Below, piece by piece: positions 1 through 7,232 of a DNA stretch of 27,198 bases. The notes under the pieces were generated by a model. It ran no database searches. It was not told the DNA's origin and saw only the letters and a program-made list of their open reading frames with translations. A program made the translations under genes and the position numbers. Source of the DNA: JBMOLL01 sp049325415 (GTDB lineage Bacteria > Bacteroidota > Bacteroidia > Bacteroidales > GCA-2748055); contig JBMOLL010000141.1 of assembly GCA_049325415.1 (NCBI GenBank), forward strand, positions 1-27,198, read 5' to 3'. Each line of letters starts with the position of its first letter. The stretch's first letter is position 1.

Positions 1-1
1 G

Positions 2-970
2 CCCGGCCTGGATGGAATTGAAACCTGCCGGTTTATTAAATCGGTTCCCGAATACTGCCGTATCCCAGTTCTATTTCTGTCGGCATATGGTGAGATGGAC
101 CGTATGATAGAAGGAATCCGGGCAGGGGCGGTGGATTACCTGCTTAAACCTTTTAACCGGGAGTTACTCCTGACAAAAATCAGGGTACACCTGGATTTGC
201 GGCAAAAGAATGAAGCATTGAGGGAGCTGAACGCAAACCTGGAACGCAAAGTCCTGGAACGGACACTTGAATTAGAGAAGGCAAACAAGGAGCTGATGCA
301 ACTGGATTCCACCAAGTCGGAATTCCTGAATATCATATCTCATGAGTTGCGAACGCCCCTCAATGGAATCCTGGGAGTCCTGCAACTGCTAAAGGAGGAA
401 AGCTTCAGGGATATGAAAACGCTGTTTTTGATTATGGAAAACTCGGTCTCCAGGCTTGAACGGTTTTCGTATAATGCACTGCTTATCACTTCGCTGCGAA
501 CCGGCAGGCATCGTTTGAACATTGAAACCAGAAGCCTGGGTAATCTGATTTCTGAGGTTTGCGATACCTTTTCCGGCAGGATCAAAGAGAAACGGATTCG
601 TCTGGAAAAGGAGTTTGCGGATGGTCCACCGGTCGTCTCAGATCCGCAATTGATCCGCAGAAGCCTGGAAATCGTTATTGATAACGCCCTTAAATTCTCC
701 ACGGAAGATTCGGATATATATGTTAGTTTACGTCCGGGAAGCAGCAGTTACATGGTTGAGATACAGGACAGTGGTCCGGGTTTCTCCAAAAAAGCTCTGG
801 ACAGGATTTTCCATGTTTTTTGTCCCGGTGAAACCTTTGTGAACGAAAATGAAGGTATTGAACTTGCCCTTTGCAGTCAGATCCTTAGCCGGCTTGGCGG
901 CGAGATACAGGTTTTTAATAATCAGGGCGGTGCGCTGGTTAAATTAATTTATCCATATAAATCCCTTTAA
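2..970 (+). CDS. Receiver-histidine kinase protein, 5' end outside window
   Basis: The reading frame is open from the first bases of the window, so the start and the phosphoacceptor Asp of the receiver lie upstream. What remains of the receiver (about 52 residues) ends with the conserved Lys-Pro-Phe near window residue 50. A short coiled coil follows, then a HisKA domain with the phospho-acceptor His in SHELRTP (codon at 341-343) and a HATPase domain with N box (IDNALKFS) and G1 box (DSGPGF). The usual GTGLGL G2 box is replaced by NEGIELAL, so ATP-lid function may be altered. No membrane segment or DNA-binding domain is visible. The next kinase starts one base after this stop, so the two are almost certainly co-transcribed. 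The domain order (receiver first, kinase second) suggests an intermediate in a phosphorelay. The family call is secure; the signal is unknown. Confidence 0.9.
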   Translation, partial: PGLDGIETCRFIKSVPEYCRIPVLFLSAYGEMDRMIEGIRAGAVDYLLKPFNRELLLTKIRVHLDLRQKNEALRELNANLERKVLERTLELEKANKELMQLDSTKSEFLNIISHELRTPLNGILGVLQLLKEESFRDMKTLFLIMENSVSRLERFSYNALLITSLRTGRHRLNIETRSLGNLISEVCDTFSGRIKEKRIRLEKEFADGPPVVSDPQLIRRSLEIVIDNALKFSTEDSDIYVSLRPGSSSYMVEIQDSGPGFSKKALDRIFHVFCPGETFVNENEGIELALCSQILSRLGGEIQVFNNQGGALVKLIYPYKSL

Positions 971-971
971 G

Positions 972-2081
972 ATGGAAGAAATTATTCTGATAGTGGATGA
1001 TGACGTAGAGAACCTGCGATTATTAGGCAATCTGCTGAGGGATCATCAGTACCGGATAGCCCTTGCCAAGAGCGGAAGCGAAGCCATCTCCATGGTCAGA
1101 GCCTCCAATCCCTCTCTTATCCTGCTTGATGTAATGATGCCCGATATCAGGGGTTATGAGGTTTGTCGCCAGATTAAGAAACTTGAAGGTGCCGAGGATA
1201 TTCCTGTTATCTTTCTGACCGCCAGAACGGATAGAGAGGATATCCTGGAGGGTTTAAGGGCAGGGGGTGTCGATTATCTCAGCAAGCCTTTCAATTCCGA
1301 AGAACTGTTGCTGCGTATTGATAATCACATCAGTCTCAGAAATGCCCGACGAACAGTAATTCAACAGGCCCGGGAACTGAAAAAACTCAATGTCCTGAAG
1401 GACCAGGTTTTCTCGGTTATTTCGCATGATATGAAAGCTCCGCTGGCTTCCATTCAGATGCTTCTCGATTATCTTTCGGGAATCAATCCTGCTGATCAGC
1501 CCGAATTGCTGAATGATACCATGAGTCTCATTCGGGACTCGACCAATGAGACTTTGCTGATGCTGGAAAACCTCCTGCACTGGTCAAGGGGTTTTAAGGA
1601 GGATCAGTCGCCGGATCCTGCTATGTTTTATCCTTCCGATATCATCCGGCAATGCCTGTTACTGACAGATAACATGATCAGGAAGAAGAATATTACGATA
1701 AAACTGGTGGGGATGAACGACTATCTTGCGCTGAGTGATGAAGAGTCGTATAAGATTGTTTTCAGAAACCTGTTGAATAATGCTATTAAATTTTCACCGG
1801 CAGGGGGTGAAATTGAAGTGCTGCTGGAAAAAACCAACAGGTGGATCTATACGGAAATAAGGGATAAGGGCAAGGGAGTGAATCCGGAAAAGAAGGATCT
1901 TATTTTTTCCGACTCGGCCTATATCTCGGAAAGAGGTACTGAAGGAGAAAAGGGAACAGGGCTGGGGTTGAAGATCTGTAACATGCTGGTAAAGAAACAA
2001 GGCGGTGAAATAGGAATAAATGAAAAATGGATTGAAGGGGCATCTTTCCGGTTCAGCATTCACTGTGCTACCTCTTCGTGA
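972..2081 (+). CDS. Response regulator receiver-histidine kinase protein
   Basis: A soluble 369-residue protein with an N-terminal receiver (acidic pocket at 9-11, phosphoacceptor Asp53 in LLDVMMPD, Lys105 in SKPF), a helical linker, HisKA with His152 in SHDMKAP, and a HATPase domain. The HATPase has N box around Asn270, G1 box DKGKG at 298-302 and an intact GTGLGL G2 box at 328-333. The F-box region between G1 and G2 is unusual (LIFSDSAYISERG in place of a typical FxPF motif). The start is fixed by the one-base gap to the preceding stop codon, indicating translational coupling with the upstream kinase. There is no sensor, membrane segment or DNA-binding output, so it probably receives a phosphoryl group or protein-borne signal from another kinase and passes it on. 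It converges with the third kinase with only 18 bases between the stops. Confidence 0.93.
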   Translation: MEEIILIVDDDVENLRLLGNLLRDHQYRIALAKSGSEAISMVRASNPSLILLDVMMPDIRGYEVCRQIKKLEGAEDIPVIFLTARTDREDILEGLRAGGVDYLSKPFNSEELLLRIDNHISLRNARRTVIQQARELKKLNVLKDQVFSVISHDMKAPLASIQMLLDYLSGINPADQPELLNDTMSLIRDSTNETLLMLENLLHWSRGFKEDQSPDPAMFYPSDIIRQCLLLTDNMIRKKNITIKLVGMNDYLALSDEESYKIVFRNLLNNAIKFSPAGGEIEVLLEKTNRWIYTEIRDKGKGVNPEKKDLIFSDSAYISERGTEGEKGTGLGLKICNMLVKKQGGEIGINEKWIEGASFRFSIHCATSS

Positions 2082-2099
2082 GCCTTTCACTGTCCTGAG

Positions 2100-3851
2100 C
2101 TATGTATTTTTCACATCCTTCACAAGGAGCGTAAAAGTGAATACAGAACCCTTACCCGCTGTTGATTTCACCGAAATTTTGCTCTCCAGCATTTCAGCCA
2201 GTGACCTGGCAATGGCAAGCCCGAGACCGTTACCTTCGAATTTCCTTGAAGCGGAACCATCTATCTGGTAAAATGGTTCAAAAATCCGTTCCGAATACTC
2301 CGGGGGAATCCCTATTCCTGTGTCCTCCACTCGAAATTCAACGAATTCATCCCGGGTAATCCACGACAGGTTTACCGTTCCGTAAGTTGTGAATTTAAAA
2401 GCATTGTCAAGAAGCAATTTCAGAATCCTGTCGACTTTTGCCTTATCGGTCAGGATTATCCTGTCCTCATCCGGATTTACTAACGAACAGGTAAACTGGA
2501 TTGCCGGATCCGGCGGATTGTTTTTAAAGTGGGTGATAAGATCGTAAATTATCATGTTCAGGGACGCTTGTTCAAGTTGCATGGTCATCTGTCCCGAAAT
2601 GATCATGGACATATCGAGAATGTCGTCCATAATCAGCAACAATCTTTCGCTGGCGGAATTGAGTTCACCGGTAATCATTCTGGTGTCGTCGCGTGAGAGT
2701 TCTGCCTGGTTCAGGCAGGAGGAGAACCCGGATATGGCATTCAGGGGAGTCCTGATCTCATGACTTAGGTTACTGAGGAAGGCAGTCTTGAGTCGGTCCG
2801 CTTCCTCCGCTTTTTCTTTTGCCTCTATCAGTTTTCTTTCCCAGGTCTTTCGCTCTGAGATATCTTCAACGATCCAGATGATCAGCGGATCGCCGTTGAT
2901 CATCCCCGGGATCATGGATTTATTAACCGATACTTCAATGGAAGTTCCGTCCTTTTTTCGAAATGTATATTCGGCATCTTCGGATTCCTGTTCGGTATTT
3001 GCTGAACCACCTGTGCTAAAAATTTCCGGTTCAGCGAGGTCCGGGAAGAGAATGGAGATATTCTGTCCGATCAGTTCATCGTTGCTGTATCCCAGGGTAG
3101 TCCTGACCTTATTGTTACAATCGGTGATAATACCGTTGTGATCCATGGATAGAATCAGCCTTGCTGCACTTTCAAAAATGGTCCTGTAGCTTATCTCGCT
3201 TTCGGCCAGTCGCTTGGTTCTCTGGGCTACCATTTTTTCGAGGTTTTCATTCAGGATACGCAAACGGGCCTGGGCCAGTGTTAGTTCACGGTTCACCGTG
3301 GCAAGTTCATTACTCTTTATTACCGCATTTTCGTAAGTGGACAAAAGAAGGTCGATGATCTGCATTCGTTCAGAGGAGATGTTGTGCACTTTTCCTCCAA
3401 GAAGAATTTTTGGTTCATCATTATCTTTATGTTGCCGGCGGAAATTGAAATTATCCAGAAGATAGGAGATCTTCTGCCGGAGGAATTGCTCATTGTAAGG
3501 TTTGGTGAGAAAACTGTCGGCGCCGCATTGCAGCCCTTTCAGAATATCATCGGGATCTGAGAGGGAGGTCAGCAACATGAAAGGAATGCTTCGGTATTCT
3601 TCACGGCTTTTTACCCATTTACAGAGCTCGTAGCCGTCCATTTCTGGCATGATTACATCGCTGATAATAAGGTCAAATCTGCTTTGATTGAGTTCATTGG
3701 TAGCCAGCAGGCCGTTTTCGGCCCATGTTGCCCGGTAAGCATTCCGCGACAATAATTGCGACAGTTCTGCAGCCTGCGACCGGCTGTCTTCCACAACAAG
3801 TATACTGATCTTTCCCGCGGGGACCTGGTCTATTGTGGGGGCACTGCTCAT
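2100..3851 (-). CDS. Receiver-PAS-histidine kinase protein
   Basis: A 583-residue soluble protein. The N-terminal receiver (about 14-132) has Asp65 in ISDVIMPE and Lys118 in TKPY. A long helical, probably coiled-coil linker (about 160-220) leads to a PAS domain (about 221-335) ending in the typical IVEDISERK. HisKA follows with His364 in SHEIRTPL, then HATPase with Asn483, G1 box DTGIG at 510-514, the F box IFEPF and an intact GNGLGL G2 box at 540-545. All catalytic motifs are present, unlike the first kinase of the window. No transmembrane helix is seen, so sensing would be cytoplasmic, perhaps through PAS. It faces the other two receiver-kinases and may work in the same network (inference). 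The start at 3851 is followed by a receiver in the normal register; the 275-base region upstream is AT-rich and holds no obvious gene. Confidence 0.93.
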   Translation of the reverse strand: MSSAPTIDQVPAGKISILVVEDSRSQAAELSQLLSRNAYRATWAENGLLATNELNQSRFDLIISDVIMPEMDGYELCKWVKSREEYRSIPFMLLTSLSDPDDILKGLQCGADSFLTKPYNEQFLRQKISYLLDNFNFRRQHKDNDEPKILLGGKVHNISSERMQIIDLLLSTYENAVIKSNELATVNRELTLAQARLRILNENLEKMVAQRTKRLAESEISYRTIFESAARLILSMDHNGIITDCNNKVRTTLGYSNDELIGQNISILFPDLAEPEIFSTGGSANTEQESEDAEYTFRKKDGTSIEVSVNKSMIPGMINGDPLIIWIVEDISERKTWERKLIEAKEKAEEADRLKTAFLSNLSHEIRTPLNAISGFSSCLNQAELSRDDTRMITGELNSASERLLLIMDDILDMSMIISGQMTMQLEQASLNMIIYDLITHFKNNPPDPAIQFTCSLVNPDEDRIILTDKAKVDRILKLLLDNAFKFTTYGTVNLSWITRDEFVEFRVEDTGIGIPPEYSERIFEPFYQIDGSASRKFEGNGLGLAIARSLAEMLESKISVKSTAGKGSVFTFTLLVKDVKNT

Positions 3852-4126
3852 GTTTTTCTGTTTTTTAGTTAACCCTCCTCTTCCCTGAATGCTGTTGGTC
3901 TTTAAAACTACTGCTGTCAGGCATATGTATCCCTATTTCTTATCCTGCCAGCTATGGAAGGATACAAAATTGACAACTGTAAAATAAGGATAAAAAAGTA
4001 ATAAAGTATAATGAATCAGTAAATTAGGTAAAAATACGCAGGCCAAACAGGTATCATCTCGCAGGTATTTTTTTCCGCTTGTTAATTGTTGGTTGCATCA
4101 ACTGAAAGTCAGGGTCCGGGAGACGG

Positions 4127-5176
4127 GTGTTTTTGGAAGATTTCGATTATTTTTACCTGAAAGACCTGGTCATGAAAAGAGATGCAGATAAAGGGATTGC
4201 GATTATCATCAACGAGCTGATCCTTAGCAGGGGGGCGGCCACTTATGCCGCAATTTGTGACAATGTCAGTCAACGTTACGGGAAAGAAACCGACGAAGCG
4301 GAAATTGACCGGATCGTTGAGGGGATGCAGGATTCGCGCGATGAAAACTATATTGCTCCGGTGATATTTACTCCGGAAAAGGGCGGGTTCTGTTATGCAG
4401 ACCCAGAGGACAATCCTCTGCAGACCGCGCTTACGGAAGCTGAGAAGAAGGAACTCCAGATCGCTTTTTCACTTCTTGATCAGTTCAAGTACCGCGATCT
4501 TTTCAGGTCATTTTCCGGTATCATTCAGAAAATGCTGGATGTCATGCGGATCAATACTTTTTCCGGGAAGGCAGATGGCTTTGATTTTATAGATTTCGAA
4601 AAGATCGCTGCATCCAGGGGCAGCCGATTCCTTTTCCCGCTCATCGCTGCCATTGAAGGAAAGAAAGTGGTGGAGCTGATCTACCAGCCCTTTTATGAAG
4701 AACGTTCTCACAGCACCATTGTTCATCCTTACCTGCTCAAGGAGTACCGTTACCGCTGGTATCTCATCGGACGGAATGATCTGTCGGGGGAGATCAGAAC
4801 CTATGGACTGGACAGGGTTATTGAACTTGGTTTATCCGACAAAACCTACATTGAAAAGGACTTTAGTGCGGGCGAATATTTCAGGTACACCATCGGGGTC
4901 ATTGCTCCTCCGGGGCCTCCCCCCCTGATCCGCATCAGGGTCGACAAACCCCAGGCGCTGTATCTTATCACTCAGCCCTGGCACGAAAGCCAGAATATTG
5001 AACTGGAAGAGGAGAATGCCATGATCTTCAGTTTCCGGGTTCATCCGACCTATGAATTCAAATCCCTTGTATTAAGTATCGGAAGAGATCTGGAGGTCCT
5101 GGAACCCGATTCCTTACGCGAAGAGATCGGAAATGTACACGAAGTGGCAGCCAGGAGATACAAAAGGAGGATCTGA
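4127..5176 (+). CDS. WYL-domain transcriptional regulator
   Basis: A protein of up to 349 residues with a weak helical N-terminal region that probably contains a winged helix (about 20-100), a WYL domain (about 165-240) and a WCX-like C-terminal extension (about 262-347). The signature Trp-Tyr-Leu is at 211-213 (RWYLIG), preceded by HPYLLKEY, which is characteristic. Proteins of this class sense a small ligand or nucleic acid through WYL and control transcription; the target is unknown. The start given is a GTG; an in-frame ATG at 4172 (residue 16) is a reasonable alternative because no ribosome-binding site decides between them. Upstream, a 7-base direct repeat (CAGGTAT at 4048-4054 and 4062-4068) could be an operator, but this is weak. 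The next gene is 127 bases downstream. Confidence 0.88.
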   Translation: MFLEDFDYFYLKDLVMKRDADKGIAIIINELILSRGAATYAAICDNVSQRYGKETDEAEIDRIVEGMQDSRDENYIAPVIFTPEKGGFCYADPEDNPLQTALTEAEKKELQIAFSLLDQFKYRDLFRSFSGIIQKMLDVMRINTFSGKADGFDFIDFEKIAASRGSRFLFPLIAAIEGKKVVELIYQPFYEERSHSTIVHPYLLKEYRYRWYLIGRNDLSGEIRTYGLDRVIELGLSDKTYIEKDFSAGEYFRYTIGVIAPPGPPPLIRIRVDKPQALYLITQPWHESQNIELEEENAMIFSFRVHPTYEFKSLVLSIGRDLEVLEPDSLREEIGNVHEVAARRYKRRI

Positions 5177-5303
5177 TCGCGCAAACCGCTATTAACACTG
5201 GTCACCGAGTTTTTAACAAATCTGTAATTTTCCCTTTTTGATTTGGCAGATGAGGAATTCATCCTTATAATTACATTACAAACAGTAAGCATAAGGAGAG
5301 AAG

Positions 5304-5633
5304 ATGAAAATCGCTGTACCGACACGGGCAAATGCCGTTGATGACCATTTCGGTTATTGCCTCTACTTTACCATATTCACAGCGGAGAGCGGGAAGATTA
5401 TTGAGGAGACTGTTTTCGAAACCATCAGTAGTCCCGGGCACCGCACGGAAGCCGATGAGGCCCTTTCGGCACTTGGCGTCAATGTGCTTCTTGCCGGTGA
5501 AGTCAATGAATATTGCAGAAGCCGCCTGGCTTCGAGTGGAATCAAAGTTATCATGGGATGCCAGGGTGATGTACGGGAGGTAACCCGGAATTACCTTGCC
5601 GGAAGCCATGTCCCGGCCGGTTATGGCTGGTAA
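5304..5633 (+). CDS. NifX/NifB-type dinitrogenase iron-molybdenum cofactor family protein
   Basis: A small 109-residue protein beginning MKIAVPTR and followed by VDDHFGYCLYFTIF. This matches the start of the NifX/NifY/NifB C-terminal family, which binds or carries Fe-S/Mo cofactors. A further conserved-looking stretch is LGVNVLLAGEVNEYCRSRLASSGIKV, where these proteins have their ribonuclease-H-like core. Cysteines are at about 19, 67 and 86. There are no nitrogenase genes nearby, so this is one of the many stand-alone relatives of unknown role, often linked to Fe-S or metallo-cofactor handling. AAGGAGAG lies about seven bases before the ATG, an unusually good Shine-Dalgarno sequence for this genome, and it fixes the start. 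A terminator hairpin follows at 5652. Confidence 0.88.
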   Translation: MKIAVPTRANAVDDHFGYCLYFTIFTAESGKIIEETVFETISSPGHRTEADEALSALGVNVLLAGEVNEYCRSRLASSGIKVIMGCQGDVREVTRNYLAGSHVPAGYGW

Positions 5634-5651
5634 GCAACCGGGGCTCTGTTT

Positions 5652-5676
5652 CTCCAAATTTAAGCTGGAGTTTTTT
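5652..5676 (+). terminator. Rho-independent terminator after the NifX-like gene
   Basis: CTCCA (5652-5656) pairs with TGGAG (5666-5670) over a 9-base loop and is followed by six T residues. It lies 18 bases after the stop codon. The stem is short, so confidence is moderate. Confidence 0.6.
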
Positions 5677-5707
5677 ATCGTATGCTGAAGAACAATATTT
5701 CTTTGGC

Positions 5708-5715
5708 TATCTTTG
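5708..5715 (+). promoter_or_regulatory. Bacteroidota -7 box for the sugar transferase gene
   Basis: TATCTTTG matches the Bacteroidota TAnnTTTG -7 consensus exactly and lies directly after a terminator. No clear TTTG -33 element is seen at the expected distance. If real, transcription starts near 5718-5722, which argues against the upstream TTG codon at 5713 as the translation start. Confidence 0.5.
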
Positions 5716-5766
5716 TGCAATTTTTTCAGTTCAGGATCAGTTATTTCTACAGTGAGTAAATCCTTC

Positions 5767-7185
5767 ATGAAGAATTCCAGGCGAAAGAGGTTTTTCTACC
5801 TGCTCTTCGATTACCTTGCTGCGTCAGCGGCCTGGGTGCTCTTTTTCCTTTACCGAAAGCTGATGATCGAACCCCAGGTCTTCGGTCATGATCTGCCCGT
5901 TAACCTCAGTCCTGAATTCTGGAGCGGAGCGCTTGGCATCCCTTTTGCCTGGCTGGTACTCTATTATTTCACCGGCTTTTATAAGAAGATGTTTCACCGG
6001 TCGAGGACCGAGGACTTCCTACGTACTTTCCTGAGCAGCCTTCTCGGGGTGGTCATCATCTTTTTCCTGCTTCTTCTGAACGATATAATCGGCAATTACA
6101 CCCATTACTATAACCTGTTTGCCGCCCTGTTCCTTCTGCATTTCACTCTCACCCTGATACCTAGGATGATCCTTACCGGTTCAACGGTAAAAAAGGTCCA
6201 TAACCGCGAAATCGGATTCCCGACCCTGATGATCGGGAGCAATGAAAATGCAGTAGAAGTATACAAGGAACTGGTAGGGCAGCGCCTTTCCAGCGGGCAT
6301 GAAATTGTCGGCTTTGTCAATATCCGTCTGAAGGAACACTACCAGCTCTCCGATTATATTCCACATCTGGGGGGGATCGACGATCTGGGAAGGCTGGTTG
6401 GTGAATACGGGATCGAGGAGGTGATCATTGCCCTTGAACCCAATGAACATGTGGAAACCGGGGATATTCTGAACCGGCTTTCACTAATGGATTTGAGAAT
6501 CAGCGCCATACCCAGCATGACCGATATCCTGGCCGGAAGGGTTAAAACGAGCACGATCTTCTATACCCCGCTGCTGGAAGTGTCACATGATCTGATGGCT
6601 CCCTGGCAGGAGAACCTCAAGCAGATCTCCGATTTTGTGATTGCCGTACTGGCCCTGGTGCTGTTACTGCCACTTGAGATCATCCTGGTTGCCGGTGTGC
6701 GCTTGTCAGGTCCCGGCCCTGTTTTCTACAGGCAGGAACGGATCGGCCGTTACGGAAAGCCTTTCATGATCTATAAATTCCGCTCGATGGTAAACGGTGC
6801 CGAGTCGAACGGACCCGAGCTCTCGTCGAAAGACGACCAGCGCGTCACCCGTATCGGACAGTTCATGAGAAAGCACCGTCTTGATGAGATCCCGAATTTT
6901 ATCAATGTGATTAAAGGGGATATGGCCCTTGTCGGGCCCCGGCCCGAGCGCCGCTACTTCATCGACCAGATAACGGCCATTGCCCCGCACTATGTCCACC
7001 TGCACAAGGTCAAACCAGGGATCACTTCCTGGGGACAGGTTAAGTACGGATACGCGGAAAATGTCGAGCAGATGGTGAAGAGGCTGCGGTACGATATCCT
7101 GTACATTGAGAACATGTCGCTTTTCGTGGATCTCAAAATCCTCTTTTACACCATCATCACCATCATTAAGGGGCGCGGGGTATAA
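5767..7185 (+). CDS. Undecaprenyl-phosphate sugar phosphotransferase (WbaP/exopolysaccharide type)
   Basis: A polyprenyl-phosphate sugar-1-phosphate transferase that would load the first sugar phosphate of an O-antigen or exopolysaccharide onto undecaprenyl phosphate at the inner membrane. From ATG 5767 it has 472 residues: about four N-terminal helices in the first 130 residues, a central nucleotide-fold-like region (TLMIGSNENAVEVYKEL), one more helix near 290-310, and the C-terminal bacterial sugar transferase domain. Catalytic-domain signatures are KFRSM at 337-341, Asp373-Glu374 in RLDEIPNF, VGPRPER and KPGITSWGQV. The frame extends back to a TTG at 5713, but a -7 box overlaps that codon. 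ATG 5767 gives a normal basic N-terminus (MKNSRRKRFF); GTG 5752 is also possible. No glycosyltransferase cluster adjoins it, so the glycan cannot be named. Confidence 0.9.
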   Translation: MKNSRRKRFFYLLFDYLAASAAWVLFFLYRKLMIEPQVFGHDLPVNLSPEFWSGALGIPFAWLVLYYFTGFYKKMFHRSRTEDFLRTFLSSLLGVVIIFFLLLLNDIIGNYTHYYNLFAALFLLHFTLTLIPRMILTGSTVKKVHNREIGFPTLMIGSNENAVEVYKELVGQRLSSGHEIVGFVNIRLKEHYQLSDYIPHLGGIDDLGRLVGEYGIEEVIIALEPNEHVETGDILNRLSLMDLRISAIPSMTDILAGRVKTSTIFYTPLLEVSHDLMAPWQENLKQISDFVIAVLALVLLLPLEIILVAGVRLSGPGPVFYRQERIGRYGKPFMIYKFRSMVNGAESNGPELSSKDDQRVTRIGQFMRKHRLDEIPNFINVIKGDMALVGPRPERRYFIDQITAIAPHYVHLHKVKPGITSWGQVKYGYAENVEQMVKRLRYDILYIENMSLFVDLKILFYTIITIIKGRGV

Positions 7186-7221
7186 AAAAAATCCCCGGAC
7201 CTTTTTGCGGACCGGGGATTT
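7184..7221 (-). terminator. Terminator of the M3 peptidase gene, between convergent genes
   Basis: AAATCCCCGG (7189-7198) pairs perfectly with CCGGGGATTT (7212-7221), with a further CC/GG pair inside the loop. Read on the minus strand, the stem is followed by eight T residues (complement of 7184-7191), so it terminates the M3 peptidase transcript arriving from the right. On the plus strand only TTT follows, so it is a weaker terminator for the sugar transferase gene, whose stop codon is 3 bases before the stem. Confidence 0.8.
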
Positions 7222-7232
7222 CAGGGACAATC

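Noticed and set aside
5713..5766. TTG start for the sugar transferase
   Set aside because: An exact -7 box (5708-5715) overlaps it, and the added residues do not fit the family N-terminus.
5271..5768. Minus-strand frame of 165 codons
   Set aside because: It covers the NifX-like gene in antisense; the plus-strand protein has family motifs and a ribosome-binding site.
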